Positions 21,135-32,135 of a DNA stretch of 43,378 bases are shown one piece after another; the first letter of the stretch is position 1, and each line of letters starts with the position of its first letter. The position numbers and the translations under genes are program-made. The notes under the pieces are model-generated. The model was not told the origin of the DNA. It did no database searches and saw nothing but the letters and a program-made list of their open reading frames with translations. The DNA is from Paratrimastix pyriformis (lineage: Eukaryota > Preaxostyla > Paratrimastigidae). Location of the stretch: contig JAPMOS010000241.1 of assembly GCA_027972325.1 (NCBI GenBank), positions 1 to 43,378 of the forward strand, written 5' to 3'.

Positions 21135-23461
21135 TTGCATTTCTTTTCAGTACTCCTGGTCCGGTTGCGGCTCTACCAGTCTCGGCAAGGCCTTCACCGT
21201 TGCCGTTACCTGCGGAGTCAACTCCGGTGCCGAGGTCGGTGTTCGGTATTGTCACCGCTCATTCATCTCATTGCCACAGGACCCTCCTGTGAGTTCTGCC
21301 GGCCAGGACCTAGTTCCTGTCGTACGTGTTACGGAATCGCCACTCCCGTCTCCGGGCGTGACCGATCCGGGCAATCTCCATTTTGTTTTGCGGCCCATTG
21401 GGTCCGGGGCTCAGGCGGTGACGCCCGCCCTCGAGTTCCTTCGCCGAGGACGCCGCCTCTTCCGCGGTCCTCTTCGCCGCCCGCGCGATCTCTTTCGCCG
21501 CTGAGCGCTGCTGGGCGTCCGCGCACGGAGCTGGGCAGGGCGATGCTCGCTCCGCCGGCCGCTGCCCGTGGCCGTCTCCCCGGCGTCTCTTCGCCGTTGG
21601 GGCAGCCGTCTTCTGACCGGCGGGTGCCAGCCTCTCCGGCCTCGTGCCCCACCCCTCATTCGGCCCCGCCGATCCATTCGCATCCGGCCGCTCCGTTGCC
21701 GGCGCTTCCCAAGCAGCAGGCGACACCGCGGCGGTACTTGACCAGCGTTCCGCGGCCCCTGAAGGGGGCCTCTGTACGGCTGGTGGCTCAGTCGGAGCCT
21801 CGGCCGGCGCCTCCGCGCCCGGCTCCGATCCCATCTCGGTCGGAATCCTTACCTCGTGACCCGGTCCACCCTCGGGCCGGTTCCCCTCCTGACCCGACCA
21901 TCGCCCGGTCGGCGTCCGTGCCCCGCGACGCCACCCCTTCGCGGCCGGCGTCCGGGCGTCCCGACCCGCTCCACTCTCGAGCGGCGTCGCCCCGTGACCA
22001 GTCCCCGTCCCGGCCGTCGTCCCATTTGGCCCGGCGTCGGGGTCCCCTCAGCCACCTCCGTTCCGTCGTCGGCGGTCGCCCAGTCGGGGTCGGGCTCCCG
22101 CTCGGGGGCTTCGGGGTCTCCCTCGCGATCGTCACGCTCGTCGCGCACGGAGCGGTCCTCGCGCTCCTCGCGCTCGGGTTCGGGGGGCCGCTCTCGGGCT
22201 TCGTCTCGGGCCTCGCGTTCGGGGTCGTCGGCGGCCTCGCCGAGCCGGCGCCCTCCGGCTTCTCCGCGGGCGGCCGTCCGGGACGGCCCTCTGGCTGCCG
22301 CTCCGGATGAGCTGCAGAGACTGAGGGAGCAGAATCAGTCGTTGATGACGCGTATGGCGGCTCTGGAGGCGCGTTCAGCGGCTGGCCCAGAGGACATCCC
22401 TGCCCCGAAGGAGCCCTTTGCGAAGCTCCTCCGAAGGGAGAGAGTCCTGGAGGAGCGGTTGAAGCTCCAGGCCGCGGGGTGCGTATGCCCCTCGCGGCCT
22501 TGGTAGACTTCAGCGAATTTGGCCTGGACGTGGCCTTTGATGATGCCGTATACCCGCCGGACTATATCGCTGCGGTCCGTGCGGCGGTTGGGCCGGTCCG
22601 GGTTCCCAACTTGCATGCGGACGTACCTCCCGCGATCATGGAGGAGCGTCAACGCACGTCCCTGACCCGCCTTCTTTCGGCCCCGCGGCCATTGGGGTTC
22701 CCATCTGGAGCCCCAATCCTGCCGCCCCTCCGGTGAACTACTTCTTGGACTCGGTCGGCAAGAGCCGACGCGAGCGTCTCGAAGCCGGGGCTAAGAGACT
22801 CCAGACCCATCTCGGGTTCCTTGTGCTTGAGTCACGGGAGGTGGAACTTTCCCGGTTGGCTGTTCTAGGCCACCGGAAGTCGCTGCTCCCGATGCTGGTG
22901 GGGCTGGCGGGTGGGAATGAGGAGCGGGCGAGGGAGGCCCTTGCCCACCTCCTGCCCCCTCTGGATGATGCGGTCAACTTCTTGACCGCACTCCAAGAAC
23001 AACTTGAAGTCGAAATCGCCCTCGACTCCGCCCGGCTCCGCCAGACCTTGGAGCCCTATGTCTCGTGGGGCAAGCTTAAGACTTGGTCGGCCAAAGCTGC
23101 GGCCGACCGGGCGGGCGCCGGCGGGCAGCCTGCCATGCTTGCCCAGTACCCCGACCCGGCGCGCCTGCCGTGGTCGGCTGAGGTGATTAACTCCCACCTT
23201 GAAGCACTCAAGGCGAAGTCGGAGACCCGCAAGCTCGAGAAGCGGACCGACGAAGCCGAGGGGGAGGAGGCCGACGAGTCCGACCGCTCGCGGGAGCGAG
23301 AGGGCGGCAAGACTCGTGGGCGAGGTGAGCACCGGGACCGCGGCTCCTCTCGCCGCGACCGGGGCGGTGACCGGCGGGACCGCGGTAGTGACCGGCGGGA
23401 CCGTGGGCGAGACCGCGGTGGACGCGGGGGCCGGGCTGGGTACCGTGGGGTGCTCGCCTGA
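21135..23461 (+). other. DIRS leader and gag-like region
   Basis: A Ser/Pro/Arg-rich leader (to about 22500) is followed by a gag-like protein region, about 22479-23461. The latter has a helical middle part (LEAGAKRLQTHLGFLVLESR and similar) and an Arg/Asp/Gly-rich tail with repeated DRRDRG/DRGG blocks, which would bind nucleic acid. DIRS gag proteins are poorly conserved, so the assignment rests mainly on position upstream of RT. Confidence 0.55.
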
Positions 23462-24075
23462 ACAAGCGCCCGCGCCATGACTCGGCGCCCAACCATGCGG
23501 CTCCGCGCCAGCACCAGGCCGCCGCGAAGAAAGAGTAGGTAACTGCCCCATCTTCCCCCCCTACCACTGTTTTTCCTTGCGGGTATGCAATAAGAAAGAC
23601 CTTGGTCGTTCCGACTGGTCTCCCGCAGGAAGAGGGTGGGGGGGAGGGTGGGGTCTGGTACCGGTTCCCTTGGCCCGAGGGGGTGGAGGACCTCTTTGTG
23701 GGTCGGTTCCGCACCCCTGAGGAGCAGGCGGCGAGTTTGGGATTGTCGTCGGACGCCCTCAAGCTAGGCGGGGCCCTGGACGATTTCTCCATCTGTCCCC
23801 CACTGGAGGGCCCAGATGGCCCGGGCTGGGCGCTCCGGGTCTCTTGGCCGAAGAGCTCTGGACCAAGTCGGGTTCAGTTTCTCTCGAGCAGGCACTGGCG
23901 CTCAACCAGGCGATGGCCAGCTCGCAGCCAGTGGGGGGGCGTCTGAAGTCGTTCCTCGCGGCCTGGGACGCACTGCGCTTCCAGACCGAGTGGTGCCACG
24001 ATCTGGTGAAGGAGGGCCTTCGCCTAGAGTGGGTCTCGCACTCCGGAGCACTGCATCCGGACTTCGCAGATCCCG

Positions 24076-25686
24076 TTGTCGGACGAGGACCTGCGGGCAC
24101 TCGGGGAAGAGATCCAGGCCTTCAAAGAGGCAGGCGCGGTTGCCGAGGTGGCGCCCTCCTTTGCGAGGGCGATCCTTCCCCTGTTCACAGTCCCCAAGAA
24201 GGACGGGGGTCGGCGCGGCGTCATCAACGCGGCTCCCCTGAAGTTCGTCAGCTGCGACCATTTCAGGGTGGAGGCCTTGTCCACGGCGGCGGCGCTGGTG
24301 GGCAAGGGGGACTGGATGTTAAGCCTCGACTTCTCCAAGGCTTATCTCCATGTCCCACTCCCCCTGGAGACCTCCAGATACCTCTGCTTCAGTTGGGAGG
24401 GCAGGGTGTACGCCTTTGTGGCGATGCCCTTCGGCCTAAATACGGCTCCACGCACATTTACAAAAATGATGCGGGTTCCCATGGCAGAGATCCGGTTCAA
24501 AGGGGTGAGGATCTCTATCTATTTGGACGATATCCTGGTGGTAGGATCGTCCAGGGAAGAGACCGTGCGGCACACGGTTTTCGCGATCCTCCTTTTGACC
24601 GAGCTGGGGTTTGGCTTGAACGCCAAGAAATGCACACCGGCTCCGGTGACCTGCCTGGAGCACCTCGGTTTGCAGATCGACTCGGTGCGCATGGCGTTCA
24701 GGGTTCCGTCTCACAAGGTCAGGGCTACTCTTTCCTTGGTCGAGGCGGCCCTGTCCAGGGGGCCGGAACGGCCCTTCAGAGCACGGGAGTTAGCGAGACT
24801 CGCTGGCTCCCTGTCCTGCCTCCGGGAGGCGGTCCTGCCTGCCCATCTTTACCTGTTCAACTTGAACCGGTTGGCCTCCAAGACGAGGAGGTGCCCCGGC
24901 GGTTGGGAGGCAGTGGCGCTCCTGGACGATCCATCGCGTGCGGATCTCCGCTGGTGGCGGGACAATTTGTCCCGCTGCAACGGCGCGTCGTTCGCCCCGC
25001 CGAGACCCCAGGTGGTGATACAGACGGATGCGTCCTTCTTCGCCTGGGCGGGAGTCCTCCGCACACGGAGGGGGGAGTATCGCGAGACGAGGGGATTGTG
25101 GCCCCTCGAGCTGGATCCCCACTCGATCTCACCCTTGGAGTTGGAAGCGGGCTTCCTCACGCTGCGCACCTTCGCCGACGCTGTGAGGGGTCAGCAGGTG
25201 CTTTGGCGCTGCGACAACTCCGCGGTCGTCTGGGGGGTCACGAAGTGGAAGTCGACCTCGCCGGAAATGAATGCGGGGTTGCGGCGTCTCTTCGACCTCG
25301 TCTCCGAGCTGGGCATTCGGCTCGTGGCGGTTCATGTCCCAGGCCGGACAAACTACCGGCCCGACTTCCTGTCTCGGTGGCTGGACCCGGAGGACTGGAA
25401 GATCCACCCAGTGGTCTTCCGCCTGGCGATGGATCTTCTGGGCCCGTGCGAAGTCGACGCTTTCGCCACCCAGGGCAATCACCTCCTCCCGAGGTGGTGG
25501 TCTCGTTTCCCCGCTCTCGGGTGCGAGGCGGTGGATGCTCTGAAGCAGGATTTGGGGAGTGACGTGCTGGTGCAACCCCGTTCTCCCTTCTGCTGCCCCT
25601 GCTCAGACGCATTGCGGCGCAGCGGGCGTCGGCGGTGGTCTGCGTCCCCTTCTGGCCGACGCAGCCGTGGTGGCCACTGCTCCTGA
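24076..25686 (+). other. DIRS reverse transcriptase and RNase H region
   Basis: RT motifs in order: FTVPKKDGGRRGVINAAPLK, WMLSLDFSKAYLHVPL, MPFGLNTAPRTFTKMM and the active-site YLDD at about 24520-24531. Then QTDASFFAWAG begins RNase H, followed by PLELEAGFLTLRTF and LWRCDNSAVVWGV. The end DAFATQGNHLLPRWWSRFP is the typical DIRS RNase H border. These enzymes copy the element RNA into DNA. Confidence 0.9.
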
Positions 25687-25741
25687 CTCTGCTGGTCAGA
25701 CCCCGTTGCTGCTTCCCCAGTCGCCGGCCCTCTTCCTGCCG

Positions 25742-26948
25742 CAGTCGATGGCCAATCAATCCCCGCTGGGGACTCCGCCTTGGCCAGCGTGGGTGGTCCG
25801 GGTGTCGGGCCACCCGGTCAACCGAAAGAAGGCCAGGGCCCGCTTCGGACAGGCTCTGTCGGTCCCGGTGGACGATCTGATCGGTCGCCTGCCCCTGGGC
25901 TGGGGAGAGGACGACGAGTGGTCCTGTCCCAGCTGTTGGGTCGATTGCTGCGACTCGCTAGGGCTGGAGGCGACCGAGCTCGCCCGCCCCAGTCCGGAGC
26001 GGGCGGGTACCGCCACCTCGGCGGCGGGAGGGTTCGTCCCTCAGTTGCCCATGGGCCTTTCGGAGAGGGCGCGCCGCCTTATCGGGGCGCGTTTGGAACC
26101 CTCGACTCAGAAAGCCTATGCGGCGGCTTGGAAGCGCTATACCACTTGGTGCGCAGCTCGGGGCAGGGACCCTTGCCTTCGGGACCGGGTGGGGCTTGCA
26201 GTCCAGACAGCCAATTTTGTGGCGGATGAGCAGGCCGAGTTGCAGCTGGGGTACTCTGCATGCAAGTCTCGCGTGGCAGCGATCTCCACCAATTTGAAGC
26301 CGATTCTTGGCTTCGCGGTCGGGGAGGAACCCTCAGTGTCGGCCCTCATGACGGGTGTCAGGAAGGTCCGCCCGGAGCTTCCGCGGTATGCGGAACACCC
26401 TGATCTGGGGTGATCTGGGCGCTCTTGGATCGTTGGGGGCCCAACGATGCCTTGGAAGATTGGCAGTTGGTCGCGAAAGTGGCGACCCTCCTGCTCATCT
26501 TTGGGTTGCGGAAAGCGGACCAGGTCAGAATTGATCTGACCAGGTCTGACATTGGCAAGGACGCTCTCCGTTTCCGAGCTCTGACGAAGGAAACGAGAGC
26601 GATGCTCTGGGTTACCCAGCCCATCCCAGCCTGCCCCACCCATCCTTTCAGGTGCGCGGTGGCGGCAGTGGACGAGCTTCTGGATCGTCGCCCCTTGGCG
26701 GCCCCGGAACCGCTGTTTGTCAGCTTCCGGGATGGTTCCCCTGTACGGCCAAGTGGTTGGGGTCGTGCGTGAAGCGGTTGATGATCGCCGCGGGGATTGA
26801 TCCCAAGAAGTTTAAACCCCACTGCCTGAGGGGCATGGGCTCGTCGAGGGCGCTGGAGGCGGGGATACCAGAGCCCCTGGTCCTTCTTCAGTTCCGTTGG
26901 AGCAGTCGCTCCGATACCTTCCTCACGATTCTACTTGAGAAGCAGTAA
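25742..26948 (+). other. DIRS tyrosine recombinase region
   Basis: The N-terminal SAM-like part (LEPSTQKAYAAAWKRYTTWC) is followed by the catalytic part with LLLIFGLRKADQV and the HxxR box KPHCLRGMGSSRALEAG, then LLQFRWSS. This matches the DIRS/Ngaro recombinase family that integrates circular DNA copies. The region is not in one frame. Confidence 0.85.
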
Positions 26949-27203
26949 GGTGGCCGAGCTTGGCGCGGCCATTTACGCCTGAGATTCTTCGCCCCGTGCT
27001 GGGGTGCCCGGCGATGATAGCTAACTTTAAGCTTTCACCGGTTTGTTGAGTTCTTTCGTGTGTTCACTTGGTTGAGGAATACGAGTGCGGTGCTGAGCAT
27101 CGCTTCGTGTGACTCTCAGTCCTGTCAGGGACTTGACCTCCGCTAGGCGCGGCTCTCTGCGCGGTTGGGTTGGGCTTGATCTCATGGCTTGGGATCTTTT
27201 CTC

Positions 27204-27334
27204 CATCAAAGAGTAGAGATACTCTCTACTCCGAGGAACACGGAGTGTTCCCTAGAGTATAACTGTAGTTTTGGGAAGTATCGACCCAAAACAGAGAGTT
27301 ATACGAATATGGAGGAGTAGAGAGTATCTCTACT
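27204..27334 (+). repeat. DIRS internal complementary region
   Basis: Inverse complement of the left end (27204-27291) joined to inverse complement of the right end (27288-27334), meeting at AAAA (27288-27291). This is the junction template used to complete and circularise DIRS copies. Confidence 0.9.
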
Positions 27335-27402
27335 CGGTCCCACCCATCCTCCCAGCGAGCTGCCCCGAACTTGGAAGAAAGGAGTGCGGGGATATTTCAT
27401 CT

Positions 27403-27550
27403 TCGCGAACCGGGGTTGGCATCTCTATCTGTGCCGGTACTCCGTTCTTTTTCTTTTCTTTCATTGCGCGAGGGGGATGATAATCGCAACGCTTACATCA
27501 AAGAGTAGAGATACTCTCTACTCCTCCATATTCGTATAACTCTCTGTTTT
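27403..27550 (+). repeat. DIRS right inverted terminal repeat and end
   Basis: 27403-27524 is inverted with 20748-20869. The last 26 bp (CTCCATATTCGTATAACTCT and on) are unique to the right end and recur in the internal complementary region. Confidence 0.9.
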
Positions 27551-27989
27551 GGTAGATTCTCTGAGGGTGTTCAAGTTAATGCCTGCGATCTTTCAAGTCA
27601 GCTTCTTTGCGGAGGGAGAAGAAGAAATGCCGAAGTGGTTCCCGCGCCGGGATGCCAACCCGAGATGGCCCATTACCGTGGTGCCTCCCGAAGTGCGGGT
27701 CGAGGTGCCGCCCAACAAGAAGCTGGCGATGCTGCGCCGTCGGGATCTGGCGACTGTGCCGGCTGTCGAGGCCTGGTTGGCGAGCCTGACGCCTCCAATC
27801 CGCCCAGCGACCATTGCCAGGAAGGGACAAGCCTTCCTGACTGGTCGCTGGGACGGTACGTGGTTACTGGTGGTCGATCCCGAGGAACGAGACCGGCTGG
27901 CGAGGGAGAAGCAGCAGCAATATGGGGGGCCGCGGACTATTGTTCGGCGGACTGTGGTGCGTGTGGCGGCCAAGGGGTTGCTGTGATTT
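27551..27989 (+). pseudogene. Repeated ORF unit, 3' part, right of the DIRS
   Basis: Sequence immediately after the DIRS end, with an open frame to the stop at 27984-27986. It has no ATG at the junction; the first in-frame ATG is at 27627. The text is protein-like: MPKWFPRRDANPRWPITVVP, a basic NKKLAMLRRRDLA, and TGRWDGTWLLVVDPEERDRL near the end. It is followed by an AT-rich tail with TATATATTCATAAAG. It is taken as the part of the MADSESV unit cut off by the DIRS because it lies directly at the insertion point. No domain is recognised. Confidence 0.45.
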
Positions 27990-28057
27990 GGTTTGAGGTG
28001 TTGTGTTTTCAATCTGAATCTTTTTGAAAACATGCCTTGAGCAACCATTATATATTC

Positions 28058-29099
28058 ATAAAGGGTACGGGATGGTTACGACTGGATTCAGTCCTTACGT
28101 ACGGATGGTACGTATTGAGCTGGACAAAACGCAGTATCGTCGTTGGGCCACTCGCATGGGGCACGATCGATCTTATTGAAGGAAAATGGTGGGTGAAGTG
28201 GTGGTTTGTTACACAGACTGGAGAAAATGGGTGTGAACTTGGGCAACATGATCAGGGGCCGGCCTGCGGGTGGGGACGGCTGCTGTATCAGAAATGGAGG
28301 AGCTGTGATAATAGAATAATGTTGGGGACGGACCAAAGGAAGAAGGAGGCGTGGCAAAGGAAACGTGGCGATCGGTGGGGAATCGGCCAGCCGGAGAGGG
28401 CAGCGTAGGAGGAAGAAGAACGAGCGGATGGGGATCTGATTTGGTGAAAAAGACCGGGGAATTGAAACAGAGGAATGGGGTAGAGCGGACGGTGGAGGAA
28501 ACTGATGGGGCAGCTTGCTGCCAGGTTGAGCACCCCCAGGGAGGAAATCTTCGGCCGGAGTTGGGCGGACGGGTCTCTGCATGAGTTGGCAGGGAATGAT
28601 GGCGGTTTGGTGGATATCCTTTTGACGATTTTGATAGGTAGTGTTGGTAGGTTGTGCGTGTTCATGCAGGGGCTTTGTTTTGGAAGATGGCCCTGATCGA
28701 CTTGATCCAAGCCAGGGGGGGGCGGGAATACCACAGGCTCTGGGACTCAGATGAAGGGGGAGTGCGAGGACATCGTTATTGGACCAAACGAAATTTATTT
28801 GGGGGGGAATCGATGGGTGGGAATCTGTTTACTGGTGGCGATGGCTCAATGGGGAGGTGCGGGCGTGAATCGGAGAGCGTGGGAACTCGACGCGGTTCTA
28901 AAGCGAGGCGGAGTGGAAGGAGAGTGTGGATGATGGAGCGGCGGAGGTTGGGGCGGGATCCCAGCTGGCGGACTGGGAGGGGGAGTGGCAGGCAAAGAGA
29001 CTGGCCCGAAGAGGCGGACGAGGACGAGGTACGGGAGGAGAAGGAGGCTCTGATGGAAGGGGAGGGGACATGATTGACGGATGGAGGGATCGAGCGACC
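28058..29099 (+). other. LINE B 5' region, no recognised domain
   Basis: G-rich plus strand with several overlapping frames. Some text looks protein-like (HELAGNDGGLVDILLTILIG near 28580; ARGGREYHRLWDSDEGG near 28710) but no domain is recognised and no frame is clearly continuous. It could be 5' UTR plus the start of ORF1, or another inserted sequence. Confidence 0.35.
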
Positions 29100-29885
29100 G
29101 GGCGAGTTGTTTGGCGGTGGTGGCGAGCTGGAGGAAGTTGATGGGGTTGGCTTGTCGCAGGGGCGGGGTCGGGAGGTACAGAGGCGTGTGTAATAAGTCG
29201 GGCCACCGTTGTTGGGTGGCAACAGCCCTCCAAGGTGGTGGAAGCGGTGGGGGCCGGGCAGTTGTTCGATGTTGTGAGAGGGGGTGGTTGGGGGAGACCC
29301 GGGTATGGAGCAGGCAATCTGGGAGAAGGGGATTGATGGGCTGGATGAGCTTCATGATGGGGATGCAGGGGATGCGGTGGCGGACTTGCTGAGGAAAGCT
29401 CGGATCCCGACAGGAGCGCGGATGAGGGTGGTGCACGTCTGTCAGGAATGCGGAAGGGTGAGCGAGGGCCGCGAGAGGGAGCGGGACTGCCTGATGGTGC
29501 GTCTGGAGAGGACGGTGACAGAATGAGTGAAGCGGTCCGGAAGGTGGTGATGGCGGACGGACGGGTGCGGAAGAGATGCCCAGAGTGTGGTGCCGATCGG
29601 TGGCACGCGCAGGAGGAACGGGCGGTGGGCATGGAGGATGTCATGGTGGTCCAGGTGGTTCGCGATCGGCGGGACGGCAGGGTGGATCAGTCGCAGTGGC
29701 GGGTGCAGCCGGACCCGTGGAAGTTCTTGGCACGAATTACCGCCTGGAGGCGGCGGCCGAGTTCTGCGAAAGGGGAGGGGGGGGCGACATTGGGTGGCGG
29801 TGAAGAGGATTGAAGGGGCATGGTGGCGCTTCGATGACAGCGTGGTGAGGGAGGTGGGCGAGGAAGACGAAGAATGGCGACATCT
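29100..29885 (+). CDS. USP-like (C19) deubiquitinase region of LINE B, frame-broken
   Basis: The ordered signatures of ubiquitin-specific proteases are visible. The Cys box is GVCNKSGHRCWVATALQ, with the candidate catalytic Cys codon at 29210-29212. Next comes GQLFDVVRGG. DGDAGDAVADLL resembles the QQDAHEFL helix. Two CxxC pairs, VCQECGRVS and RCPECGADR, would form the zinc finger, each followed by strand-like text (DCLMVRLE; VMVVQVVRDRRDG). The distal end is RHWVAVKRIEGAWWRFDD, matching the GHYxAYVR...WYxFDD box, with His at 29788-29790 and Asp at about 29833-29838. USPs cleave ubiquitin from proteins. The pieces lie in several frames. The order and spacing (about 210 codons) are short for the family but consistent with a compact member. 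Known LINEs carry OTU-type proteases; I do not recall a USP one. Confidence 0.5.
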
Positions 29886-30099
29886 TTATGTGGCGGGGGC
29901 AGGGATGAGAATGCAATGGATGGGGACCGGCTTTTGGAGGGGGAGCAAAGAAGGGGGCACAGGGGGACGAAGAGGGAGACGGGTAAGGCGGGGAGAGGTG
30001 AAGACCTGGAGGAGCATGAGGTGGGGCAATCGGGGTGCGCCCGGTAACGGGGACTCCTACCCGGGGTGCCTAGATATCCTGGGGACGGGATGAGCAGAA

Positions 30100-30254
30100 A
30101 GGCCAGGAAGAAGCGCGGGAAGAAGGACGCGACAAGGAAGAAGAGGCAGGTGGCAAAGATGAGGGATATCGAGAAGACATATGACGAGAAGGCGGAGGAG
30201 GAGGAATTCAGGGGGTGGAGAAGTGGTGCCAGGGCAAGAAGGAGGCCAACCTGA
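30100..30254 (+). CDS. Lys/Arg-rich basic stretch before the endonuclease
   Basis: MSRKARKKRGKKDATRKKRQ then a Glu-rich coil, between the USP-like and APE regions. It is likely a nucleic-acid-binding or nuclear-localising linker; it is short and in a frame different from its neighbours. Confidence 0.35.
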
Positions 30255-30282
30255 GGGCGGGGCTGCCGGCGAGGAGGGAAGG

Positions 30283-30990
30283 ATGAGGGTCGTGGAACGT
30301 GCGAGGTTGGGGTCAGACTGGAAGAAGAGCAATGTGGCGGACCTGCTGCGAGTTGGGGGGTCAACATCGCCCTCCTGCAAAGTCAACAAGCAGCAATTGG
30401 AGGAGAAGTGGATGAAGGGGTGGTGCTGGAGGAGCTCGGTGGTGGAGGATGCAGATGCGCGGCATCCCAAGGGAGGGTGATGATTGGGTATAGGCGGACC
30501 TTACAGATCGCAGTGCGCAAGGTCAGGAGGTGATCCCTGGCTACTTGATGTTTCTTGATTGGTCGGAGGGAAGACCAATCTGAGGCTCATCAATCTGTAC
30601 TACCCAACTGGGGAGGAGAGGACAAGGTGAGGGTACGGAATGTCATTATCGGGAGGTTGGAAGAGTGCATTGGGAGGGAGCTGAGGGAGGGGTGGTGGTG
30701 TACACGGACGCGAATAGCTGGGCCAAGGAGGTTGGGAGCAGGAGATGTTGGGTCTGTATGACACGGCGAAGATGGTGGGTAAGCAGAACGAGATACATTC
30801 GTGCGCAACAAGAAAGGAGGGAAGGAGGTGGAGGAGGCAAGGGGGGAAGAAAGGAGGCCAGGCTGGACCTTTGCTTGGCAACGCAGGGGACGATGGCGCG
30901 AATGTTGGACAACATGTGGGTGTGGAGAAATGAGGAGGTTCAATGGCAGGAAGTCACAGACCATCACATGGTAGTGACTGACCTGAGGAA
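30283..30990 (+). pseudogene. LINE B APE endonuclease region (broken)
   Basis: Pieces in order: MRVVERARLGSDWKKSNVAD with VNIALLQ (start of the fold), VMIGYRRTLQIAV, LINLYYPTGEE (the usual INVYAP-type strand), VVVYTDANSWAKE (position of the GDFN catalytic strand, D-x-N kept), then QEVTDHHMVVTDL (the SDHxxV box with the catalytic His). The fold is that of LINE endonucleases that nick the target. Frame changes and at least one stop separate the pieces. Confidence 0.65.
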
Positions 30991-31184
30991 CATGTTGCCG
31001 GCATGGGCGGGAACACTCGGAGGAAGGTGGCCATCTGCCCGTCCAGATCGGACCTGGATGCGCTGCTGCGGGAGAAGAGGAAGGATGAGTATGAAGGGAT
31101 GGTGGGGAAGATGCGCACATACAGGGAGAAGGTGGCCGAACTGCTTCGGAAGGCGGTGGAGAGGCGGACCCGTCGTTCGAGCAG

Positions 31185-32110
31185 ATGAGTGGGATCCTGC
31201 GGGAGACGGCGGGGAAGGTGTTTGGGTTCCGGGACGTGGTCAACACAGACAGGGATTACGAGCCTCATCGCATGAAGAAGCTGAGACGGAGGGCGATGGC
31301 GGAGCGGGACCCGATCCAGAGGAGGGAAATGCAGAAGCAGTTGGCCAAAATGAGAGGAGTGCATTACAGGAAGAGGGATCGGGCGTTGGAAGGAAGCGCA
31401 AGCGCATATAAGGGCATCATGACGGACGGGGTGGCGCCGGTGACGTCGTATGCAACTAAGAATGCGGAGGGAAAGGTGGACAAAGTGGTCACAGATCCGG
31501 AGTCGGTTAAGAATGGATGGAGGAAGTTCATGGCGGACCTGGCAATGAGGGGTGATGCCGGTGGGCCCGGGGTGGGGCGGGTGCAGAAGGAAGGCTGCAG
31601 GAAGAGGGAGGGTGATCATGGCCCCCCACCACGCATGATGTTGAGACAATCTTGGTGCGCTCCCAGATGGTAAGGCGGCGGGCCCGGATGGGGTGACGGC
31701 GGAGATGATCCATGCCTGTGGGAACGAGATCAAAGAGTGGTTGGGAGGAGGTACAATGAGATGTTGGAGCGGAGTGAGGTGCCGCAGGAGCTCAAGGTTA
31801 GCTCGGTGTTCATGGCCACAAAGTCGCAGACAGAGCACCCTGGGGACCCTGCAGGCAGAAGGCCAATCACTTTGATACAGGTCTTCTTGAAGGGGCTGCA
31901 AGTGGTGGTGGCGTCGCGGTTCCAAGAATGGTGCGTACAGAAGAATGTGTTTGGGGAGGAGCAGTTTGGGTTTCTGAGAGGGAGGAGGATTGAGACCCCA
32001 ATTGCAGAAATTATGGGAGTGCTCACTGACTCGAAAATTATGGGAGGCAGGGAATTCCACATGTGCTCGTTAGATATTAAAAGGCCTATGATACAGTGGA
32101 CATGGACGCA
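31185..32110 (+). pseudogene. LINE B reverse transcriptase, N-terminal part (broken)
   Basis: The helical pre-RT region (MSGILRETAGKVFGFRDVVN and RRREMQKQLAKMRG-like text) is followed by AAGPDGVTAEMIHACGNEIK (RT block 1), RRPITLIQVFLKGLQVVVAS (block 2), FGEEQFGFLRGRRIETPIAE (block 2a) and HMCSLDIKRPMIQ (block A; the usual D-x3-aromatic text is disturbed just after D). These are the motifs of non-LTR RTs. The parts are spread over three frames between 31600 and 32115. Confidence 0.75.
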
Positions 32111-32135
32111 CTGAGGAGGGGTTGAGACGGATGGG

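Larger units (their letters stand above)
20692..27550 (+). mobile_element. DIRS-type tyrosine-recombinase retroelement
   Basis: About 6.86 kb with all parts of a DIRS element: inverted terminal repeats, an internal complementary region near the right end, a gag-like region, RT-RNase H and a tyrosine recombinase. The four bases TTTT stand at both ends (20688-20691 and 27547-27550) and once at the end-to-end junction held in the internal complementary region, as expected for integration of a circle by recombination. The terminal repeats and junction copy are nearly identical, so the insertion looks young. The coding region looks broken by a handful of changes (roughly three to five). It lies inside the repeated MADSESV unit. 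Treated as a fossil. Confidence 0.9.

Noticed and set aside
25742-26948. Tyrosine recombinase as a free integrase gene or integron
   Set aside because: It is adjacent to a DIRS RT-RNase H and inside DIRS terminal repeats, so it belongs to that element.
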